In this document: piece by piece, positions 15,638 to 24,080 of the stretch
Layout of the letters: the number at the start of each line of letters is the position of its first letter
Position numbering within the stretch: the first letter of the stretch is position 1
Origin: Pyxidicoccus trucidator
Lineage (GTDB): Bacteria; Myxococcota; Myxococcia; Myxococcales; Myxococcaceae
Length of the DNA: 64,000 nucleotides
Assembly (NCBI RefSeq): GCF_010894435.1
Contig: NZ_JAAIXZ010000029.1
Span: 62,001-126,000, forward strand
Reading direction: 5' to 3'
Position numbers and translations under genes: made by a program
Notes under the pieces: generated by a model
The model's database searches: none
The model's input: the letters and a program-made list of their open reading frames with translations, nothing else
What the model was told of the DNA's origin: nothing

Positions 15638-16596
15638 GGTGCTGGAGTTGGCGCCGATGCCGGCGTGGGCGATGGTGCGGGTGCGGGTGCGGGTGCGGGT
15701 GCGGGTGCGGGTGCCTGCTTGGGCTTCGGGAGGTTCGCGTCCTTCAGCACCGAGCCCCGGGGCTTGCGGCGCGTCGCATCCTCGTAGCCCTCCACCACCA
15801 GCTCGCTCAGGTCGAACGGTATCGACTTCGCGCGCTCCAGCTTCTCCGCGCGCGCTTCCAGCGCCGCTCGCGCCTGCGTCTCCGGGCGCGACAGTCCCAC
15901 GAGGATGCGATTGCCGCTGCCCCGCACGTCGAACGTGTACAGCTGCCGGAAGCCCACGTGCCACGTGTGCACCATGGAGTCGAAGCGCGGGTTGGGTGGA
16001 AACTCCCAGACGTTGCCCACCACCGCGCCGTGCTCCGTCAGCCGCGCCCGCACCGCCTTGAGGAACTCCACCGTCGCCAGGTGCTCGGGGATGCTGTCCG
16101 GCCCGTACGCGTCCAGGAAGACGAGGTCATACGCCGGGCCCGCCGCTTCCACGAAGCCCCGGCCGTCACCCACGTGCGCGCGCAGGTGCTCGTCCTCGCG
16201 GAAGCCGAAGAAGCGCTTCGCCACGTCCACCACGTCCGGGTCGATGTCCACCACGTCGATGTGCGCCCCGGGCACCACCGCCCGCAGGAACATGGGCATC
16301 GCCCCACCGCCCAGGCCCACCACCAGGATGCGCTTCGGCTCCGGCACGAAGGCCAGCCCCACCATCGACACGCGCGTGTAGGGCAGCTCCAAATCCAGCG
16401 GACGCCCCGGCCGCACCACGCTCTGTAGCGCGCCCGTCTTGTCGAACTGGAGATAGCGCCGGCCCTCGACGTCCTCCGTCACCGAGATGAAGGTGTAGGG
16501 CGACTGCTTCTCGTAGAGGACGGTGCGCGGGCTGGAGGCCGAGCATGCCAGCAACGCCAGTACCACCAGCGCCAGTCGAGGGGTGAGGCGCCGCAT
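15634..16596 (-). CDS. Spermidine-synthase-like methyltransferase-fold lipoprotein with Ala-Pro tail
   Basis: 320 residues. A lipoprotein-type signal (LALVVLALLACSAS) precedes a spermidine synthase/SAM-fold domain: VLYEKQSPYTFISV, LPYTRVSMVGLAF, the nucleotide loop ILVVGLGGGAMPMFL, VDIDPDVVDVA and the acidic LVFLDAYGPDSIPEHL. Key polyamine-synthase features are recognisable, but export to the cell envelope would make a normal synthase role unlikely, so it may be a repurposed fold. The C-terminal tail ends in repeated Ala-Pro pairs. The ribosome binding site GGAG precedes the ATG. The AraC gene follows in the same transcript. Confidence 0.75.
   Translation of the reverse strand: MRRLTPRLALVVLALLACSASSPRTVLYEKQSPYTFISVTEDVEGRRYLQFDKTGALQSVVRPGRPLDLELPYTRVSMVGLAFVPEPKRILVVGLGGGAMPMFLRAVVPGAHIDVVDIDPDVVDVAKRFFGFREDEHLRAHVGDGRGFVEAAGPAYDLVFLDAYGPDSIPEHLATVEFLKAVRARLTEHGAVVGNVWEFPPNPRFDSMVHTWHVGFRQLYTFDVRGSGNRILVGLSRPETQARAALEARAEKLERAKSIPFDLSELVVEGYEDATRRKPRGSVLKDANLPKPKQAPAPAPAPAPAPAPSPTPASAPTPAP
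15675..15714 (-). repeat. Hexanucleotide tandem repeat, unit GTGCGG, about 6.7 copies
   Basis: Exact hexamers encode the Ala-Pro tail of the spermidine-synthase-like protein. Gain or loss of a unit changes tail length by two residues and leaves the frame and the downstream GTGA overlap untouched. Confidence 0.85.
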
Positions 16597-16687
16597 GTCC
16601 GCTCCTGTCGAGTACCCCTAAAGTAGCAACTTTCCGAGGAAGAACAACGGGTTGACCTGCACGCCGTCAGGGTTCACCTTGCCGCGC

Positions 16688-18811
16688 ATGAGCCACGCCC
16701 ATGGCACCCTTCCGGAGCACGCCCGCGCCGTCATCGCCGAGGAGGAGGCGCTGCTCGCCCGCGTCCAGGCGACGCTGGAGACGGCGCGGCGCAAGGCCAG
16801 CGGCGGCGTGGACACCCGGGGCCTGGTCGCCCAGCTCCAGGTGCTCCGCGATGAGGCGGCCAGCGCCTCCGTCGCGGACCTGCCCCACATCTTCACGGAG
16901 ATGAACCATCTGCGCTCCCTCATGGAGCGCCAGGAGACCGCGCGCCTGCCGGACTCCCAGGCCCCCTATTTCGCGCACCTGCGCCTGGACGGCGCCGCCG
17001 GCCCCCGCGACTACCTGCTGGGCCGAACCAGCTTCGCGGACGTGGGCGCCGGCGTGCGCATCATCGACTGGCGCTTCGCCCCCGTGGCCCGCGTCTTCTA
17101 CTCCTACGAGGAGGGCGACTCGTACGAGGAGTACTTCGGCGAGCAGCTGGCCGAGGGCACCGTGGAGACGCGCCGGCTGGTGGTCATCGAGCGCGGCGTG
17201 CTGACACGCATCCTCTCCGGCCCGCTGGTGCTGGAGCGGGCGCAGGACGGCACCTGGCACAGCGTGGGGCTCGACATCGCCACGCTCCAGTCCGGCGGCG
17301 CGGGCACGGCCGCGCGGCCCGAGTTCCTCGGCACCGGCAAGGGCGCGCGGCGCAGCGAGGATGCCTTCGGCGTCACCGCCCTCCTGGACGCCGAGCAGTA
17401 CGAGGCCGTCAGCACCGGGCCGGACCGGCCGTTGCTCGTGCTGGGCAGCGCGGGCAGCGGGAAGACGACGGTGGCCCTGCACCGGCTCGCCAAGATTGCC
17501 TTCGACGAGCCCCAGACGTACCCCCAGGCGCGGATGAAGCTCATCGTCCCCGAGGAGGGCCTGGCCCGGCTGTCGCGCCGGCTGCTGGCGCCGCTCGGCC
17601 TGGGCGGCGTGGCGGTGCAGACTCGGGACTCCTGGCTGCTGGCCACCGCGCGCCAGGCCTTCAACCTGCCCGGCATCAAGCTGTGGCACGACACGCCGCC
17701 GCTGGTGTCGCGACTCAAGCGCCACCCCACCCTGCGGCGCGCGCTGGCCGCCCGCATCGGCGTGCCGAAGACGGCGGCGGGCACGACGCTGGAGCGGCTG
17801 CGCACGCGGCTGGCTGACGCGTTCCTGGACCGGCACTTCCTGGACACCGTGGTGAGCGCCGCCCGGGGCGAGCTGCCGCGCACCGCCATCGACGAGACGA
17901 TGGAGCACACGCGCCTGCAGCACGCCACGCCCCTGTCCAAGGAGCTCAAGGACATCACCGACCCGGACAGGCTCGTCACCGTGGACGGGAAGGCGATTGA
18001 GGAGGACACGCCGTACGCCATGGCCGGCACGGTGGACCTGGACGACCTGCCCATCCTCATGTTCCTCAAGGCGCAGCACACCTCGCTGGGCCTGGAGCGG
18101 CTGGCGCACGCCGTCCTCGACGAGGCGGAGGACTTCTCCCTCTTCGAGCTGTTCGTCGTGGGGCGGCTGCTGGGCAAGGGCCGCAGCTGCACGCTGGCCG
18201 GAGACGAGATGCAGCAGACGGACGCCGGCTTCGCGGGGTGGCCCGCCGTCCTCAACGAGCTGGACATCCGCGACGCCGCCACCTGCCGGCTCCAGGTGTC
18301 CTACCGCTGCCCCCAGCCCGTGGTGGAGCTGGCGCGACAGGTGCTCGGCACCCAGGCGCCGGAAGCCTCCGCGCACGCCGGCCGCCCGGGCGCGCCCGTG
18401 GGCCTCCACCACTTCCCGGACGAGGCCCAGGCGCAGCTGTTCATCGGCGAGGCGCTGAGGGACCTCGTCGCCCGCGAGCCCCACGCGTCGGTGGGCGTCA
18501 TCGCCAGCAGCCCCGAGTCCGCCGAGGCCGTCTACCGCGTCGTCGCGGACATGCCGTGGGCCCGCCAGGTGAGCGATGGGGAGTTCACCTTCGAGCCCGG
18601 CGTGGACGTCACCGACGTGGGCAGCGTGAAGGGCCTGGAGTTCGACTACGTCATCCTCCCGGACGTGACGGCGCGCGCCTACCCGGTGGACGACGAGTCG
18701 CGCCGCCGCCTGCACGTGGCGATTACCCGCACGTCACACCAGCTGTGGGTGGTGTCCTCCGGCGTGCGCTCGCACCTCATGCCGCCTGCTGGCGCGGGAG
18801 CTCCACGGTGA
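16688..18811 (+). CDS. HelD/UvrD-like superfamily 1 helicase
   Basis: 707 residues. A coiled N-terminal arm (AVIAEEEALLARVQATLETARRK) leads to a HelD-type domain (PYFAHLRLDGAAGPRDYLLGRTSF, then IIDWRFAPVARVFY). Walker A is GSAGSGKTT, Walker B is DEAEDFS, and the C-terminal helicase motifs are SVKGLEFDYVILPDV and LHVAITRTSHQLWVVS. This architecture matches HelD proteins, which free stalled RNA polymerase in Gram-positive bacteria, and E. coli helicase IV relatives. The ATG at 16688 is preferred over a TTG at 16652. Its 3' end overlaps the convergent kinase gene by 35 bases. Role in this organism is inference. Confidence 0.85.
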   Translation: MSHAHGTLPEHARAVIAEEEALLARVQATLETARRKASGGVDTRGLVAQLQVLRDEAASASVADLPHIFTEMNHLRSLMERQETARLPDSQAPYFAHLRLDGAAGPRDYLLGRTSFADVGAGVRIIDWRFAPVARVFYSYEEGDSYEEYFGEQLAEGTVETRRLVVIERGVLTRILSGPLVLERAQDGTWHSVGLDIATLQSGGAGTAARPEFLGTGKGARRSEDAFGVTALLDAEQYEAVSTGPDRPLLVLGSAGSGKTTVALHRLAKIAFDEPQTYPQARMKLIVPEEGLARLSRRLLAPLGLGGVAVQTRDSWLLATARQAFNLPGIKLWHDTPPLVSRLKRHPTLRRALAARIGVPKTAAGTTLERLRTRLADAFLDRHFLDTVVSAARGELPRTAIDETMEHTRLQHATPLSKELKDITDPDRLVTVDGKAIEEDTPYAMAGTVDLDDLPILMFLKAQHTSLGLERLAHAVLDEAEDFSLFELFVVGRLLGKGRSCTLAGDEMQQTDAGFAGWPAVLNELDIRDAATCRLQVSYRCPQPVVELARQVLGTQAPEASAHAGRPGAPVGLHHFPDEAQAQLFIGEALRDLVAREPHASVGVIASSPESAEAVYRVVADMPWARQVSDGEFTFEPGVDVTDVGSVKGLEFDYVILPDVTARAYPVDDESRRRLHVAITRTSHQLWVVSSGVRSHLMPPAGAGAPR

Positions 18812-20492
18812 ACGTCGACCCCTGGCCGGGCGCGCTCTCCACCCGGATGCGGCCCTCCAGCGCGTCGACAATCTGCTTCACAATCCAGAGCCCCAGGCCC
18901 AGCCCGCCGTAGTGCCGCTCGCTGGCGAGCCGCTCGAAGCGCTGGAACAGGCGCGTCTGCCCCTGCGGGTCGATGCCCACGCCCTCGTCCCGCACCGACA
19001 GCCAGGCGCGCTCGCCGTCGGCGCCCACCCGCACGTCGATGGGCCGCCCCCGGCCGTACTTAATCGCGTTGGACAAGAGGTTCTGGAGCACCTGCTCCAG
19101 CCGCAGCCTGTCCCAGTGGCCTGTCACGGGGCCCGGGGCGTCCAGGCGAAGCTCGCACCCCGCCCGCGCCAGGTCCTCCGAGAAGCGCGGCACCATCTCC
19201 CGCGCCAGCGCCGCCAGGTCCAGGTCCTCGCGCTCCAGCCGCAGCCGGCCGGCGGTGATGCGGGACACGTCCAGCAGCTCGCGCACCAGGCTCGACAGGC
19301 GGGAGAGCTGCCGCTGCACGGCATGCACCTTCGTGGCGAGCGCCTCTGGAGGGGAGCCGCCCGTGGCACGCGGCTCCAAGTCCCGTCGCAGGGCCTGGAC
19401 GTTGAGGGTGAGCGAGGTGAGCGGCGTGTTCAGCTCGTGGGAGGCGACGGAGAGGAAGGTGTCCCGCGCGCGGATGGCGTCCTGCGCCTCCGTGTAGAGC
19501 CGGCCGTTGTCCAGCGACGCGGCCGCGCGCCGGGCCAGGTCCTCCGCGAGCCGCACGTCCGCCTGCGTGTACCGCCGCGCGGACTCGGTGTTCACCAGCG
19601 AGAGCGCCCCGAGCACCCTGCCGCGGCTGATCAACGGCACGGAGATGTACGAGCGGACGCTCAGCTCCCGCGTGGCCTGGAGCCGCTCCGCGTCATGCGC
19701 GAGCGCCTGCTCGAGGAGCTCGGGCGACACCTCCGGGGTGAACTCGGTGACGCCGTCGCGCAGCACCCTGCCGATGCCGGCCGCGTCGTCCATGCGGATG
19801 GGGTAGCGGGCGTGGAAGGCGTGGGTGCGCTCCACCATGCTCTGCCGGACGTGGGCCACCGCCACGCGCCGCACCTGCCCGTCGGGCCCGGGCACGTCCA
19901 CGGCGCACCCATCCGCCAGGGTGGGGATGGCGAGGTGGGCCATGCGCTCGAGAATCTGGTCCTGCTCCAGCGACGACGCCAGCACGGCGCTGGCCTGCGC
20001 CAGGAAGGCCGCGTGGCGCTGGGCGCGGCGCGTCTCGTCATAGAGGCCCCGGAGCGTCGCCTCCTGCTTCTTCTCGGCGGTGATTTCCCGGGAGAAGACG
20101 TAGATGCGGCCGTGGCCCCGGAAGAGCCGCTTCACGAACCAGCGCTCCCGCACCACGAAGTGGCACTCGAACTCCTCCGAGACGCCCGTCTCCAGCACCC
20201 GGCGGAAGCGCTCCTGGACCGAGCCCACCAGCGTGTCCGGGAACAGCTCCCACAGCACACAGCCCAGCACGTCCGCCCTCGGCCTGCCGAAGGCCCGCTC
20301 CATGGCCGGGTTGACGTAGAGGCACACCGCGTCCGGCGCACAGACGGCGACGCTCTCCGGCAGCTGGTCGAGGAGGACGGTGTCGATGCCCGCCAGGTCC
20401 GGCCCACGGGGGTCGGCACTGGCAAAGCCCTGTCCGGTCAAGGGTTGTTCCACGCGGTCGAGGAGGGTGCGGGCCACGGAAGTCGTTTCCAA
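18777..20492 (-). CDS. Cytosolic PAS-GAF sensor histidine kinase
   Basis: 571 residues, no membrane segment. A PAS domain lies at about 35-140 (LPESVAVCAPDAVCLYVNPAMERAFG), a GAF domain at about 175-330 (ISVPLISRGRVLGALSLVN), then HisKA with phospho-acceptor His in SVASHELNTPLTSL, and HATPase_c motifs NLLSNAIKYG, DEGVGIDPQG and GGLGLGLWIVKQIV. No receiver gene is adjacent, so it is an orphan kinase, common in myxobacteria. The start is a TTG at 20492 with no good ribosome site; GTG at 20477 is an alternative. Its last 35 bases overlap the helicase gene tail to tail. Confidence 0.9.
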   Translation of the reverse strand: METTSVARTLLDRVEQPLTGQGFASADPRGPDLAGIDTVLLDQLPESVAVCAPDAVCLYVNPAMERAFGRPRADVLGCVLWELFPDTLVGSVQERFRRVLETGVSEEFECHFVVRERWFVKRLFRGHGRIYVFSREITAEKKQEATLRGLYDETRRAQRHAAFLAQASAVLASSLEQDQILERMAHLAIPTLADGCAVDVPGPDGQVRRVAVAHVRQSMVERTHAFHARYPIRMDDAAGIGRVLRDGVTEFTPEVSPELLEQALAHDAERLQATRELSVRSYISVPLISRGRVLGALSLVNTESARRYTQADVRLAEDLARRAAASLDNGRLYTEAQDAIRARDTFLSVASHELNTPLTSLTLNVQALRRDLEPRATGGSPPEALATKVHAVQRQLSRLSSLVRELLDVSRITAGRLRLEREDLDLAALAREMVPRFSEDLARAGCELRLDAPGPVTGHWDRLRLEQVLQNLLSNAIKYGRGRPIDVRVGADGERAWLSVRDEGVGIDPQGQTRLFQRFERLASERHYGGLGLGLWIVKQIVDALEGRIRVESAPGQGSTFTVELPRQQAA

Positions 20493-20699
20493 CGCTTAAC
20501 ATTTCCCTCCCATGCGCCCCACTCCAGCCAGCCGGGCGACTGCTCGACACCCAACACTCAGGCGCGAGGCCGGGCGGAGGGGCGAGCGGGCGGGCGCCCG
20601 GGCTCCGGCAGGCAGGCGGCGGACGCCGGGGGTGCGAGCCGGACGCGGCACCCGCGCCAGGCCCCGGCCCGGGAGGGGGCCCCGCCGCCGTGGAGAAGC

Positions 20700-21386
20700 T
20701 CAGGGCTGCTGCTGGCCCTGGCGCCAGGCCTCGCGGCGCTGTGCCTGCTCCTCCCGGCGGGTCAGCGCCTCCTGCTCCTGGCGCGGCAGCTCCGACAGCT
20801 TGGTGCGGTGCATGTCGAGGCTCAGCTCGTACAGGCCCCGCTCCTGCTCGGGGAGCTGGTCCCCGTAGTCCGCCAGCACCGTGCTCGCGAACACCATGAG
20901 GTCCTCCGACACCTGGCGCCGGTGCGCGTAGTACTGGCGGACTTCCTCCTCGGTGGCCATGCCCGACAGCACCTTGCCGTAGAGGTCATTCCAGCGCCGC
21001 GTGTCCTCGTCGCGCCGCTTCAGCACCTCCGGGTCCTGCGTGGGCGCGCCCAGGGACCAGTAGAGGTTGTCCGGCAGCTTCGCGCGCAGCGCCGTGAGGT
21101 CCACGGGGTGCAATTGGGGCGCCTCGTCGTCCGGAGAGGACGGCGGCTGCGGCAGGAGGCCCGTGCCGCTGCTCCCCACCCCGGGGGTGGGCGCGGCGGG
21201 AGTGGGCGGGGGCGCACCGGCCGGGAGGGCCGCCACCGGGGCCGCGGGCGCGGCGGTGGGGGCGGGCGAGAGTGGGGCCGACGGCTCCGGGTTCCGGAAG
21301 AGCACGGCGAGGAGGACGGCAAGTCCCACGAGGACTCCCGTCGCGACAACCCACGGGAGGCCCTTCCACCGAGCGTTCGCAGCCAT
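20700..21386 (-). CDS. Membrane-anchored hypothetical protein with Pro/Ala linker
   Basis: 228 residues. One N-terminal membrane helix (WVVATGVLVGLAVLLAVLF) is followed by a Pro/Ala/Gly linker to about residue 90 and a helical, charged domain (LRAKLPDNLYWSLGAPTQDPEVLKR, then EEVRQYYAHRRQVSEDLMVF). The end is Gln/Arg/Glu-rich and probably coiled. The topology suggests a small cytoplasmic tail, one crossing, and a periplasmic helical domain. I do not recognise the family. It may be expressed with the histidine kinase downstream, but the 207-base gap (20493-20699), in which I see no gene, argues for separate promoters. Confidence 0.65.
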   Translation of the reverse strand: MAANARWKGLPWVVATGVLVGLAVLLAVLFRNPEPSAPLSPAPTAAPAAPVAALPAGAPPPTPAAPTPGVGSSGTGLLPQPPSSPDDEAPQLHPVDLTALRAKLPDNLYWSLGAPTQDPEVLKRRDEDTRRWNDLYGKVLSGMATEEEVRQYYAHRRQVSEDLMVFASTVLADYGDQLPEQERGLYELSLDMHRTKLSELPRQEQEALTRREEQAQRREAWRQGQQQP

Positions 21387-21527
21387 GCCGTTCCGAATAT
21401 CGCGCGTCGCGCGCGCCTGGCAACCCGGCTTCTTGCCGCGACGCCCGGCGACTCAGGCGTGGCTGCGCTTGCCGCAATGCATCACAAACCGGCGCCCCCC
21501 ATGAAACATGAACTCGGCACAAAGCCC

Positions 21528-21556
21528 CTGACACTCTTGCAATTGCATTGTATAGA
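21528..21556 (+). promoter_or_regulatory. Sigma70-type promoter of the pectinacetylesterase gene
   Basis: CTGACA at 21528-21533, a 17-base spacer and TATAGA at 21551-21556, 32 bases before the ATG. The spacer contains the perfect palindrome TGCAATTGCA (21538-21547), a plausible operator. The AT-rich character stands out from the surroundings. Confidence 0.65.
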
Positions 21557-21588
21557 CAGGGATTCCCACCAAACCCGGAGGTTCCTGA

Positions 21589-22899
21589 ATGAAGCGCCTA
21601 CTCCTGGCCTGTCTCATGGCCGCAGCGCTGGTACCTGGCATGGCTCGCGCGGAGGTCATCGTCTCCTCCATCGTCAGCGTGCTCGTGGACGGAGGTAACA
21701 ACTACAACTGGCAGAAGGTGGAGCTCCCCGGGACGAAGTGCGGCAACGGCTCCCAGTACAAGTTCTACGTCCACCGCACCGGCTCGCCCAACCTGCTGTT
21801 CCTGCTGGAGGGCGGCGGCGCGTGCTGGGACTTCGAGACGTGCAGCGGGCGCGCGGGCGTGCTGGGCGCGGCCAACCCGAACGGCATCAGCGACGACTAC
21901 ATCACCCAGTTCACGGCGAAGTACGTGTCGCCGCTCGTCAACGGCGCCGACCCGGGCCTGCCGGGCCGCAGCCGCAAGGACCTGGCCACCAAGGACTGGA
22001 ACATCGTCTACATGCCGTACTGCACGGGTGACGTGCACATCGGCAACAACGTGGCGACGTACACGGACACGACGGGGCAGAACCCGCCGCTGACGTGGCA
22101 CCACTCCGGCTACACCAACACCATGGCGGCGGCCAACTGGACGCGCACCCAGTTCCCCAACGTCCAGAAGTTCCTGATGACGGGCTACAGCGCGGGCGGC
22201 ACGGCGACGTCGGCCGGCTACTACTTCGTGCGCAAGGCCATCAACCCGGCCCGCGGCTACCTGCTGAATGACTCGGGCCCCATCTTCCTGGCGCCGAACG
22301 CCACGTACCGCTCGCGCTCGCTGCACGACAAGATTCGCCAGTCGTGGAACCTGAACTCGGTCTTCTCGCTGCTGCCGGCCACGTTCAACCAGAACGACTT
22401 CGGCACCATCAACCGCATGGTGGCGCAGGAGTTCCCGAACGACCAGCTCGCGTACACGGGCTACACGCGCGACTACAACTACTCGCGCTTCTCCTATGAC
22501 CGCTTCCACACGCCCAACGACGAGGAGTCCGTGCACGGCTACTGGAAGCAGGACCAGGACCGGCTCGTGCAGGAGCTGAACCTCTACAACAACTTCAGCT
22601 ACTTCATCCCGCACCACCGGGCCATCAACTCCAGCCACTGCAGCACCATCATCACCTTCATCGGTGCGCACGCCTGCCAGAAGATGGAGAAGAAGCGGTA
22701 CTGGTACGAGTACCTCGAGTTCCCCTTCACCCAGACGTACAAGTGCTACAGCGAGTTCGTCGGCATGGACACGTTCCTCTCGCGGTGGATCAACGAGAAC
22801 CAGCGCGTCCGCGTCTACGAGCCGACCAACTGGTACAACAACGAGGACCCCGGCATGCAGATTGTCGCGCCCCTCATCAACGGCGCGCTGGGCGGGTAG
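21589..22899 (+). CDS. Secreted pectinacetylesterase-family hydrolase
   Basis: 436 residues with signal peptide [20 protein letters not shown]. The pectinacetylesterase/Notum pattern is present: [17 protein letters not shown] near the start (oxyanion region), [14 protein letters not shown], the nucleophile motif [14 protein letters not shown], and a late His ([12 protein letters not shown]). The family removes acetyl groups from pectin or related esters outside the cell. Several cysteines suggest disulfides. GGAGG lies seven bases before the ATG, and a promoter and a terminator frame the gene as a single unit. Codon use is less skewed to GC at the start of the gene than in its neighbours. Confidence 0.85.
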   Translation: MKRLLLACLMAAALVPGMARAEVIVSSIVSVLVDGGNNYNWQKVELPGTKCGNGSQYKFYVHRTGSPNLLFLLEGGGACWDFETCSGRAGVLGAANPNGISDDYITQFTAKYVSPLVNGADPGLPGRSRKDLATKDWNIVYMPYCTGDVHIGNNVATYTDTTGQNPPLTWHHSGYTNTMAAANWTRTQFPNVQKFLMTGYSAGGTATSAGYYFVRKAINPARGYLLNDSGPIFLAPNATYRSRSLHDKIRQSWNLNSVFSLLPATFNQNDFGTINRMVAQEFPNDQLAYTGYTRDYNYSRFSYDRFHTPNDEESVHGYWKQDQDRLVQELNLYNNFSYFIPHHRAINSSHCSTIITFIGAHACQKMEKKRYWYEYLEFPFTQTYKCYSEFVGMDTFLSRWINENQRVRVYEPTNWYNNEDPGMQIVAPLINGALGG

Positions 22900-22925
22900 T
22901 CCCCGGTCGCACGACTGAAAGTCCC

Positions 22926-22960
22926 AGCGGGACGCCAGGCACGGTGCCGGGCGTCCCGCT
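22926..22960 (+). terminator. Strong terminator after the pectinacetylesterase gene
   Basis: An 11-base stem (arm AGCGGGACGCC) encloses a nested GGCAC/GTGCC stem, making one almost continuous hairpin with a single A/G mismatch. It starts 26 bases past the stop codon and is followed by a T-rich stretch (TCGTCGTTTC). Confidence 0.85.
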
Positions 22961-23023
22961 TCGTCGTTTCAGGGGCTGGCCCTGGCGTTGCCCGTGGCGG
23001 GACGGTAGACGGAAGGCCACGCC

Positions 23024-24064
23024 ATGGACAACCTCACCCACGGGCTGCTGGGGCTCGCCCTCGGCGCGCTGCGCAGGCCCGACGCGCCCCCGGGAGGGCG
23101 CACCTCGCCCACGGACCGCGCCGTGCTGCTGGGCGCCGTGCTCGCCTCGGAGCTGCCGGACCTGGACACGCTGCTGGCGCGCGGGGACGCGGTGACGGTG
23201 GCCCTCCAAGCCCACCGGGGCCTGTCCCACTCGCTCCTCTTCAGCCCGGTGGTGGCGCTCGGCGCCACGCTGGCCGCGTGCGCCGTCTTCCGGGGCGCCA
23301 GGCCCCGTCCCGTCCTCGCCGCCAGCCTGGCCTCCGTCCTCGGCGCGCACCTGCTGCCAGACTTGTGGACGGGCTGGGGGACGCGGCTGCTGCTGCCCTT
23401 CTCCGACGTCCGCCTCAGTCTCGATTGGACGATGGTGGTGGACCCGTGGGTGACGCTGCCGCTGCTGGCCGGGGCCCTGGTGGCCTGGCGGCGGCGCGCG
23501 GCGTGGCGCCGGGCGCTGCTCGTGGGCCTGGCGTGCTCGGTGGCCTACGTGGGGGCACGCGTGGTGTCCTGGGGCGTGCTGACGCGACGGGTGGAGGCCA
23601 CCTACGCGTCGGCGGTGTCCGTGCGCGTCTTCCCCCTGCCCTTCTCCGTGGGCACCTGGCGGTACGTGGCCACCCTGCCCGGCGGGGTGCTCGCCGCGGG
23701 CGAGGTGCCCCTGGCCGGCGCGCCGCGTGAGGCACGCCGCGTGGACGCCTCGGTGGACGCGCTCCCCCAGGAGTTGCGCGAGGTGGGCCCCGTGCGCGAG
23801 GCGCTCGCCTGGGCCCGCTTCCCCGTCGTCACGGTGGCCCCCTTCGACGGGGGCCGCGAGGTGCGCATCTCCGACCTGCGCTACCACCTGCGTGGCGAGC
23901 CCACGCTGGGCTTCGTCATCCGCCTGGACGCGGGCAACCGTGTCACGGAGGCACGGCTGGAGCGCGGGGGCAGCGCGAGCGAGCTGCTGCGCCGGTGGCG
24001 GGGCGGCTCGGCCGGGCCCACCCGCGAGGACGGCGGGGACGCGGGAGCCAGCGGCGTCCCCTGA
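23024..24064 (+). CDS. YdjM-type membrane-bound metal-dependent hydrolase family protein
   Basis: 346 residues. The N-terminal half fits the YdjM/DUF457 family: MDNLTHGLLGLALG, ASELPDLDTLL, LQAHRGLSHSLLFS and LGAHLLPDLWTGWGTRLLLPFS, which place conserved His and Asp residues near membrane helices. About five hydrophobic segments occur up to residue 195. The C-terminal 150 residues form a soluble domain of unknown type. The family is named hydrolase from its metal-like motif; no substrate is known. A ribosome site GGAAGG precedes the ATG. A small hydrolase gene follows after 16 bases, so they likely form an operon. Confidence 0.8.
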   Translation: MDNLTHGLLGLALGALRRPDAPPGGRTSPTDRAVLLGAVLASELPDLDTLLARGDAVTVALQAHRGLSHSLLFSPVVALGATLAACAVFRGARPRPVLAASLASVLGAHLLPDLWTGWGTRLLLPFSDVRLSLDWTMVVDPWVTLPLLAGALVAWRRRAAWRRALLVGLACSVAYVGARVVSWGVLTRRVEATYASAVSVRVFPLPFSVGTWRYVATLPGGVLAAGEVPLAGAPREARRVDASVDALPQELREVGPVREALAWARFPVVTVAPFDGGREVRISDLRYHLRGEPTLGFVIRLDAGNRVTEARLERGGSASELLRRWRGGSAGPTREDGGDAGASGVP

Positions 24065-24080
24065 GGGCGGTGGAGTCCCC

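Noticed and set aside
15675-15714. Phase-variation switch
   Set aside because: Unit length is six, so slippage cannot change the frame.
16648-16690. Promoter or TTG start at 16652 for the HelD-like gene
   Set aside because: TTGACC looks like a -35 box but has no fitting -10; the TTG start lacks support against the ATG at 16688.
18912-21698. 928-residue plus-strand frame
   Set aside because: Antisense to the histidine kinase and the next gene; composition is shadow-like.
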